DNA of 46,553 nucleotides from an uncultured Pseudomonadota bacterium (GTDB lineage: Bacteria > Pseudomonadota > Gammaproteobacteria > Burkholderiales > SG8-41). Position 1 is the first letter of the stretch. Each line of letters opens with the position of its first letter. The notes beneath the pieces were generated by a model. That model was not told the DNA's origin. It was given only the letters and a program-made list of their open reading frames with translations, and did not search any database. The DNA lies in NCBI GenBank assembly GCA_946885605.1, contig CAMPGR010000013.1:1-46553 (forward strand). The letters are read 5' to 3'. Shown here piece by piece: positions 41,146 to 46,553 of this stretch. The position numbers and the translations under genes are program-made.

Positions 41146-43401
41146 GTGAGCGACCACTCGCGGCGTGCTTCGGCACGGACGCTCGCAACGGCCATGCTGG
41201 CGTCGGGTTTGATGCTGCAGCAAGATGTGCACGCCGAGTCGGGCGAGAGCGCGGCCGCGGCCGCGGCCGCACCCGCAGCGCCACGCATCGCCCTTGCCTT
41301 GTCCGGCGGCGGTGCACGCGGGATTGCGCACGTCGGCGTGCTCAAGGTCTTGGAAGAGCTGAACGTCCCCGTACACTGCGTGACGGGGACCAGCATGGGC
41401 TCCATCGTCGCCGGGGTTTACGCTTCGGGTCTCACCGTTCAAGAGATGGAGGCGAGGGTCCGCGGCGCAAACTGGGAGGAGGTTTTCCGCGACTATCCGC
41501 CGCGGGCGGAGGTGGCCAACATCCGCAAGCTCGATGACTACAAGACGTTGTTCGCGCCGGAATACGGTGTGAAGGACGGCCAGCTCGCGTTTCCCAAGGG
41601 CGTCGTGGCAGGCGTCACGATCGAGTCCTTCTTCCGGCAACTCACCGACCGTGCCGCATCCGTCAGCGATTTTCGAAACCTGCCCATACCTTTCCGCGCA
41701 GTAGCCGCCGACATCGCGACCGGCGAGGCGATCGTGATCGACCATGGCAGCGTCTCGCGCGCCATGCGGGCGAGCATGTCTATCCCTGGCGCCATGTCGC
41801 CGGTCGAATTCGAGGGCCGGCTGCTGGTCGACGGCGCCATCGCGAACAATCTACCGATCGACGAGGCGCGCAAGCTGTGCGGGGACGTCATCATCGCGGT
41901 GGACATTTCAACGCCCCCGCTGCGACGCGAGGAGATCACCTCCGCGCTGACCGTGACGGCGCAGCTCTACAACTTTCTAGGGAAGCTCACCGTAGACGAG
42001 CAGTTGAAGCGCCTGACCGAGCGCGATGTTCTCATCGCGCCCGACCTCGGCGACATCGGCACCGGCGATTTCACGCGCGCCGCCGATGCCATCCGCATGG
42101 GCGAGGAGGCAGCGCGCAAGGTGGCCGATTCGCTCCGGCGCTATAGTCTTCCGCCCGAACAGTACGCGGCGTTGCGCCACGAGCAGACGCATATGCTCGA
42201 GCGCACGACGCTCGGCACGGTCGACGAGATCCGTTTCGAGGGCCTGAAGCGGACCAGCCCGGGACCGCTGCGCCCGCTGGTGGAAAGCAAGCCCGGCGAG
42301 CCGCTCACTGAGGAAAAGATCAGCGCCGACCTGCGGCGCATCTACGGGCGCGGCGATTACGAGGGCGTGGACTACCGCATTCTGCAGGAACCGGGCAGCC
42401 GTGTGCTCGTCATCGAGCCGCGCGAAAAGGAATGGGGCCCGGACTACCTGCGCTTCGGGCTGGGTCTCGCCACCGACTTCCAGGGTGACGACAATTTCAA
42501 CCTCCTCGCGCAGTATCGCAGGACATGGCTCAACCGGCTGGGCGGTGAATGGCTCACGGAGGTTCAGCTCGGAAGCGACACCCATCTTTTCACCGAGTTT
42601 ATCCAGCCGGTGGAGGAGACCGCCCGCTACTACGTCGCGCCGTACGTGTGGGCGCGGCAGAGCTCGCGGGGCGTGTTCATCGGCGAGAACCGTGTCGCGG
42701 AGTACGACGTCACGGACGTGCGTTTCGGTTTGGACGCGGGCGCCAATTTCGGTACCTCGGGCTACGCGCGCCTGGGTTCGGTGTGGCGACGCGTCGATGC
42801 CAGCGTGGATACCGGCTCTCCTGTCTTGCCGGAGCTTACGGAAACCACGGCAGGGCCGCGGGCACTTTTCATCGTGGACCAGCTCGACAACGCCTGGTTT
42901 CCCCGTGCCGGCTACCGTGGCGTCGCATCCGTCTATTTCGCGGAAAGCGGCTTCGGATCGGATCGAAACTACAAGCGCTTCGAGGGTCAGTTCACTACCG
43001 CGAGAAGCTGGGGCGAGCACACGCTCAACGTCGGCGTTGTCGGGGGCACCGACGCCGGATCGGAGATGCCTGCGTACGATACGTTTACGCTCGGCGGGCC
43101 GCTGCGATTGTCAGGCTACCGCATCAACGAGTTTGCGGGGCGCAAGATGCTCTTTGGACGCTTGATGTACTACTCCCGCAGGATACCGCTTCCAACCGCA
43201 TTGGGAGCGGGCGTCTATGCGGGCGCCTCGCTCGAGGCGGGCGAGGTTCACAGCCGCTTCGATGGCCTGCCCCCTGGCGGCACGACGTGGTCCGGCTCGG
43301 TGTTTCTCGCCGCGGACACGTTCGCCGGCCCGGCCTATCTGGGTTTCGGCAAGGGCGAGGGCGACCGCTGGAGCCTGTACCTCCTGCTCGGCGCGCCATA
43401 A
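41146..43401 (+). CDS. PlpD-like patatin phospholipase autotransporter (type Vd)
   Basis: A 751-aa three-part exported protein. An N-terminal signal peptide and Ala-rich linker are followed by a patatin domain (about 45-330) with oxyanion motif SGGGARGIAH, nucleophile GTSMG (S83) and the Asp of VDGAIANN (D229). A POTRA-like domain (about 340-415, DEIRFEGLKRTSPGPLRPL) and a C-terminal BamA/Omp85-type beta-barrel (about 420-751, LDNAWFPRAGYRG, TLGGPLRLSGYRINEFAG) follow. This is the layout of PlpD, whose lipase is moved to the cell surface by its own barrel. GTG 41146, 6 bp after GGAGG, is preferred over a GTG at 41140. Substrates would be phospholipids. A 54-bp gap separates it from a convergent gene. 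Confidence 0.93.
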   Translation: MSDHSRRASARTLATAMLASGLMLQQDVHAESGESAAAAAAAPAAPRIALALSGGGARGIAHVGVLKVLEELNVPVHCVTGTSMGSIVAGVYASGLTVQEMEARVRGANWEEVFRDYPPRAEVANIRKLDDYKTLFAPEYGVKDGQLAFPKGVVAGVTIESFFRQLTDRAASVSDFRNLPIPFRAVAADIATGEAIVIDHGSVSRAMRASMSIPGAMSPVEFEGRLLVDGAIANNLPIDEARKLCGDVIIAVDISTPPLRREEITSALTVTAQLYNFLGKLTVDEQLKRLTERDVLIAPDLGDIGTGDFTRAADAIRMGEEAARKVADSLRRYSLPPEQYAALRHEQTHMLERTTLGTVDEIRFEGLKRTSPGPLRPLVESKPGEPLTEEKISADLRRIYGRGDYEGVDYRILQEPGSRVLVIEPREKEWGPDYLRFGLGLATDFQGDDNFNLLAQYRRTWLNRLGGEWLTEVQLGSDTHLFTEFIQPVEETARYYVAPYVWARQSSRGVFIGENRVAEYDVTDVRFGLDAGANFGTSGYARLGSVWRRVDASVDTGSPVLPELTETTAGPRALFIVDQLDNAWFPRAGYRGVASVYFAESGFGSDRNYKRFEGQFTTARSWGEHTLNVGVVGGTDAGSEMPAYDTFTLGGPLRLSGYRINEFAGRKMLFGRLMYYSRRIPLPTALGAGVYAGASLEAGEVHSRFDGLPPGGTTWSGSVFLAADTFAGPAYLGFGKGEGDRWSLYLLLGAP

Positions 43402-43455
43402 TGCTGACGGAAGTCACGCGTCGTCGGTTGCAGCCATACTGACTGACTGACTGAA

Positions 43456-44475
43456 TCAGTGGGCCGCTAAAGCCGCCGTGCCACGTATGCGCTGGGAGAA
43501 ATCCTCCGCCTTGTCCGCTGCCTGGGCGCGCGCATTGATGTGGCTGCGCCGCTGCAACTCGGCGAACGGCACGCTGTTGTCCAGCCTGCCGGATTGGTAG
43601 AGAAGCGCGGGCACGTGCCCGCTTGCGAGCATCCTCCAGGAAAACGGCGGGTGTCCCGGATTGACCCGCGTATGCATCCAGATGTTGGTTGTGCAATTCG
43701 TGGTCAACGTGTTGTAGAACTCCGGGTGCTCCGTGAGCGCATTGATCTTCTGCAGGTAGCCGAGAAACAGGTTGCGCCCATTCTCCACCCGGCCGGATAC
43801 CCGGTAGACATAAACGTCCTCGGGCGGATCACGCCGGTAGTTGGTGCGGACCCGGATAACGTCCCGCTCATCGGCAACGACATAGTACAACTCGTACTGC
43901 CTGAAGAAGCCGGCCACCGTCGAATAGCTTTCGCCCTTCTCCTTGCGCGTCTCGATGGAGATGGCGAGATAGTCCTTGCCGCCGAACCCGAAACTGAGAA
44001 GCGTGTGCGCAATGTGCGGTCCCATCCAGTAGGACGTGACCAAGTCCACCGAGTCGAGTTGCCGCAGGTCGAAGGTCTTGTCGTAGTACCCGGGCGTGAA
44101 GTCGGTCTCGCTGCGGTAATCGAAGTTGCGGATGTTGTGCACCGTGATGCGATCGCCATCGAAGGTGGCATACGGCAGCACCGCAACCTCAGGCTGCCAT
44201 TCGCGGTCGTTCGAGGGTTCGATGGCGAACCACCGCCAGAGCAGCAGGGCGAAGAGCACGACATAAAGCGTGAACGCGCGCCACCGCCACCGCGATCGCG
44301 CGAACCCGGCGAGCGCCGCCACGGAAGCAACCGCAAACGCAGCCGCGAAACCGGTACGCACACCCGCACTTTGATGGTCGAAATAATAGAGCGCGAGCAC
44401 GCCCCATACGGCCATGCCCAAGAGGAGCAGGCTCAGCAACAGGAGCCCGGCCAGCCGCGGCGCCCCTTTGGTCAT
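43456..44475 (-). CDS. DUF4105 (Lnb-type) membrane protein
   Basis: A 339-aa protein with two to three N-terminal membrane segments (about 7-80) and a periplasmic DUF4105 domain. Features are RNFDYRSETDFTPGYYDKTF, LDSVDLVTSYWMGPHIAHTLLSFGF and NTLTTNCTTNIW, where the Cys and the upstream His of the domain could form an NlpC/P60-like or Lnb-like active site. The biochemical role in proteobacteria is not established; an amidase or lipoprotein-processing role is possible. It forms a minus-strand pair with the small exported protein 17 bp upstream. Confidence 0.85.
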   Translation of the reverse strand: MTKGAPRLAGLLLLSLLLLGMAVWGVLALYYFDHQSAGVRTGFAAAFAVASVAALAGFARSRWRWRAFTLYVVLFALLLWRWFAIEPSNDREWQPEVAVLPYATFDGDRITVHNIRNFDYRSETDFTPGYYDKTFDLRQLDSVDLVTSYWMGPHIAHTLLSFGFGGKDYLAISIETRKEKGESYSTVAGFFRQYELYYVVADERDVIRVRTNYRRDPPEDVYVYRVSGRVENGRNLFLGYLQKINALTEHPEFYNTLTTNCTTNIWMHTRVNPGHPPFSWRMLASGHVPALLYQSGRLDNSVPFAELQRRSHINARAQAADKAEDFSQRIRGTAALAAH

Positions 44476-44492
44476 CGCCCTGCTTAAGCCCG

Positions 44493-44966
44493 TTATTGAA
44501 TCAGCGGGATCTCAGCGGCGAGTTCATACTTGATGATGGCACGGATCTTGTTTTCGATCTGCATGTAGCGCGCAACTTTCGCTCCAGGTATCGCCTTCTC
44601 CAGCTTCGTGACGTAGGCACGCTTGAGCTTGGTTTCGGCCTCCTCGATATCCAAGGCGTCGTTCAAAAGTCTTCTTGCCGTGTCACCCGGCACCTGACCT
44701 TTGTTGTAAGCATCAGCGTAGTCGCTGATAACCTTGCCCAGGCGCTGGTTGATCTGCTGAAGATCGTTCTGGTAAGCCTCGTACACCGGCCAGAACGCCT
44801 TTGCCTCGGCTTCGGTGAGCCCGATGTTGGCGGCGACGACAAGCTTCTTGTCGGCCTTGATCTTCTGACGCAGGATTTCCATGTTGCTCGTCCCCCCCTC
44901 CTGACAAAACGCAGGCATGGAGGTCAGCATGGCCAGGGCAATAAAAACGGATTGATAGAGTTTCAT
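44493..44966 (-). CDS. Small exported helical protein of unknown function
   Basis: A 157-aa protein with a signal peptide (cut near PAFCQ). The rest is almost wholly helical, with LTEAEAKAFWPVYEAYQNDL and repeated charged heptad-like stretches (LDIEEAETKLKRAYVTKLEK), so it is probably a periplasmic coiled-coil protein. ATG 44966 is chosen for the signal peptide and the GAGGGA ribosome site; the frame runs on to 45002. Base composition is visibly less GC-rich than its neighbours, which may mean recent acquisition. I do not recognise a family; a Spy/CpxP-like chaperone fold is only a guess. Confidence 0.75.
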   Translation of the reverse strand: MKLYQSVFIALAMLTSMPAFCQEGGTSNMEILRQKIKADKKLVVAANIGLTEAEAKAFWPVYEAYQNDLQQINQRLGKVISDYADAYNKGQVPGDTARRLLNDALDIEEAETKLKRAYVTKLEKAIPGAKVARYMQIENKIRAIIKYELAAEIPLIQ

Positions 44967-45094
44967 CGCGATCCCTCTTGCACGGTGTCGTGATAGAGCC
45001 AAAGCGAGCAGTCACCGGCGGCACTCACTCGACGAATCATGGTGCGCTCCTCCATCTGCCATCGTCAGGCAGGTCCCGATGGCTCGACGCGACT

Positions 45095-46285
45095 TCAGCC
45101 CTCGATCCGTTCAAGCGCCAGCGCGATGCCCTGCCCGCCGCCGATGCACAGCGTGACGACGCCGCGCTTCAACCCATCCCGTTTCATCGAGTGCAGCAGG
45201 CGCGTCGCCAGCACCGCGCCGCTCGCGCCGATCGGGTGGCCGTGGGCGATTGCGCCACCCTCGACGTTCACGACGCGCTCCGGTAGATCGAGCTCGCGCA
45301 TGCACGCGATGGCGATGGCGGCGAATGCTTCGTTGATCTCGATGCGCTCGATGTCCTCGACGGTCCAGCCGGCGCGCGCCAACGCCTGGCGTACCGCGGG
45401 CACGGGCCCCAGCCCGAAGTAGCCCGGTTCCACACCGGCGATGCCATAGCCCGCGAGCCGCGCCATCGGTTCGAGGCCGCTCTTCTCCGCCCAGTCCCGG
45501 TCTGCGACGATCATCGCCGCCGCAGCGGTGTTCAAGCCGGGCGCATTGCCCGCGGTGATCGTCCCCTCCTTGCGGAATGCGGGCTTGAGCTTCGCGAGCG
45601 CCTCGGGCGAGGTGTCCGGACGGTTGTGCTCGTCCTTTGTGAAGGATTCGGGACCCTTGCGCCCTTTCACCGTCACCGGGACGATTTCGGAGTCGAACTT
45701 GCCCGCTGCCTGCGCCACGCCGAAGCGCTGCTGCGAGCGCAACGCCCACGCGTCCTGTCCCTCGCGGCTGATGCCGAACTTCGCCGCCAGGTCCTCGGTG
45801 TGCCAGCCCGAATGCTGGCCGCTGAATGCGTCATTGAGCCCATCGCGCAGCATGCTGTCGTAGATCTGCGCGTCGCCCATGCGGTAGCCCCAGCGCCCGC
45901 CCGGCATCAGGTAGGGCGCCATGTCCATGTTTTCCATGCCGCCGGCGATCGCACAACTCACGTTGCCGGTCATGACCTCGAGCGCGGCCGAGACGATGGC
46001 CTGCGCCCCGGAACCGCACACCCGATTCACCGTGAGCGCCGGTGCCGAAACCGGAACGCCGGCGCCAATCGCCGCCTGTCTCGCGGTATTCATCTTCGCG
46101 CCCGCCTGCACGACATGGCCCATGACGACCGTTTCGACCTTGTCCGCCGCGACGCCCGAGCGCTTCAGCGTCTCGCCTATCACGACGGCGCCGAGCTCCG
46201 GTGCGGGGGTGTTCTTCAGCGTGCCGCCGTAGGTGCCGATCGCGGTCCTCACGGGATTGCAGATCACGACTTCGCGCAAATTCAT
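45095..46285 (-). CDS. Acetyl-CoA acetyltransferase (thiolase)
   Basis: A 396-aa thiolase, full length. The acyl-enzyme cysteine is C90 in VNRVCGSGAQA; then come EINEAFAAIA, GGAIAHGHPIGASGA with the catalytic His, and LCIGGGQGIAL with the second Cys. It condenses or cleaves acyl-CoAs and could finish the beta-oxidation-type steps of the crotonase and dehydrogenase genes nearby, or make acetoacetyl-CoA for storage polymer. ATG 46285 follows a strong AAGGAGG site; the frame further upstream to 46402 overlaps atpD. It lies 35 bp after the ATP synthase beta gene. Confidence 0.95.
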   Translation of the reverse strand: MNLREVVICNPVRTAIGTYGGTLKNTPAPELGAVVIGETLKRSGVAADKVETVVMGHVVQAGAKMNTARQAAIGAGVPVSAPALTVNRVCGSGAQAIVSAALEVMTGNVSCAIAGGMENMDMAPYLMPGGRWGYRMGDAQIYDSMLRDGLNDAFSGQHSGWHTEDLAAKFGISREGQDAWALRSQQRFGVAQAAGKFDSEIVPVTVKGRKGPESFTKDEHNRPDTSPEALAKLKPAFRKEGTITAGNAPGLNTAAAAMIVADRDWAEKSGLEPMARLAGYGIAGVEPGYFGLGPVPAVRQALARAGWTVEDIERIEINEAFAAIAIACMRELDLPERVVNVEGGAIAHGHPIGASGAVLATRLLHSMKRDGLKRGVVTLCIGGGQGIALALERIEG

Positions 46286-46320
46286 GGGACCTCCTTCAAT
46301 TCCGCTGTAGAGCGTTACGG

Positions 46321-46553
46321 CTAATGCAGCGTCTTCGCCTTTTCGAACGCCTCTTCGATCAGGCCCACCATATAGAAAGCCTGCTCGGGAAGGGCATCGC
46401 ACTCGCCGCTCGCGATCATCTTGAAGGCGCGGATCGTCTCCTTGAGCGGCACGTATTTGCCGGGCGAGCCGGTGAATACCTCCGCCACGAAAAACGGTTG
46501 CGACAGGAAGCGCTGGATCTTGCGGGCACGCGACACCACCAGCTTGTCCTCCG
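46321..46553 (-). CDS. atpD: F1 ATP synthase beta subunit, C-terminal fragment
   Basis: The last 76 residues and stop of a gene that continues past the right edge. The text [20 protein letters not shown], then [19 protein letters not shown] and the final [20 protein letters not shown], is the well-known AtpD C-terminus (helical bundle with the DELSEED-proximal end). It is the catalytic nucleotide-binding subunit of F1. In most proteobacteria atpC (epsilon) follows atpD directly; here a thiolase does. The sequence is slightly divergent at the end ([15 protein letters not shown]), so it may be a second copy. Confidence 0.92.
   Translation of the reverse strand, partial: EDKLVVSRARKIQRFLSQPFFVAEVFTGSPGKYVPLKETIRAFKMIASGECDALPEQAFYMVGLIEEAFEKAKTLH

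Noticed and set aside
43439..43453. GACT tandem repeat between the convergent patatin and DUF4105 genes
   Set aside because: Only three to four tetranucleotide units in an intergenic stretch, not within a start or promoter, so there is no support for a phase-variation role.

Overview
The window (about 65% GC by eye, dense genes, short gaps) reads as chromosomal DNA of a betaproteobacterium, most likely an uncultured or environmental Burkholderiales lineage. The reasons are five Bug/TctC-type solute-binding proteins without their own permeases, a TRAP transporter, a purE-purC-tsaC block, and many CoA-dependent catabolic genes of the kind that are expanded in Bordetella/Achromobacter-like genomes. 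I saw no rRNA, tRNA, CRISPR array, phage gene or transposase. Small palindromic interspersed repeats are common, and one has inserted in frame into a protein gene.

Layout. (1) 1-3.5 kb: a truncated YdiJ-like FAD/4Fe-4S 2-hydroxyacid dehydrogenase runs off the left edge, divergent from a serine/alanine-glyoxylate aminotransferase. (2) 3.6-9.0 kb: two tandem Bug proteins, a nucleoside-deaminase-family enzyme and a complete DctP-DctQ-DctM TRAP transporter. (3) 9.05-10.8 kb: a yybP-ykoY (manganese) riboswitch with an overlapping intrinsic terminator, ahead of an NhaD/ArsB-type ion transporter. (4) 10.8-15.0 kb: a crotonase, a DUF3530-like hydrolase, then tsaC/Sua5, purC and purE on the minus strand. 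(5) 15.2-24.1 kb: a plus-strand catabolic run of three MmgE/PrpD proteins, an SDR-fold protein lacking the catalytic Ser/Tyr, an NDP-forming acyl-CoA synthetase, a CaiB/BaiF CoA-transferase and a histidine phosphatase. (6) 24.2-28.2 kb: a Bug protein, an isocitrate-lyase/PEP-mutase-family lyase and a LeuC/LeuD-like hydratase pair, a set that resembles dimethylmaleate hydratase plus dimethylmalate lyase. (7) 28.3-30.6 kb, minus strand: cupin, crotonase, dapE. (8) 30.7-40.9 kb, plus strand: D-2-hydroxyacid dehydrogenase, Bug plus NDP-forming acyl-CoA synthetase (overlapping), two overlapping acyl-CoA dehydrogenases, Bug plus crotonase (overlapping), a DMT-family exporter and an alpha/beta hydrolase. 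(9) 41.1-46.6 kb: a PlpD-like (type Vd) patatin autotransporter, then on the minus strand a DUF4105 membrane protein, a small exported protein, a thiolase and the 3' end of an F1 ATP synthase beta subunit.

How it fits together. Regions 5, 6 and 8 look like a substrate-scavenging platform. Bug proteins bind small carboxylates in the periplasm; acyl-CoA synthetases and a CoA-transferase would activate acids; dehydrogenases, crotonases and a thiolase would carry out beta-oxidation-type steps; and MmgE/PrpD, LeuCD-like and PEP-mutase-family enzymes would handle branched hydroxy- or tricarboxylic acids. The actual substrates cannot be read from the sequence. The two observations I rate highest are the Mn2+-type riboswitch in front of an NhaD-like transporter and the lyase plus hydratase cassette. 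All calls come from reading translations and motifs; no database search was run.
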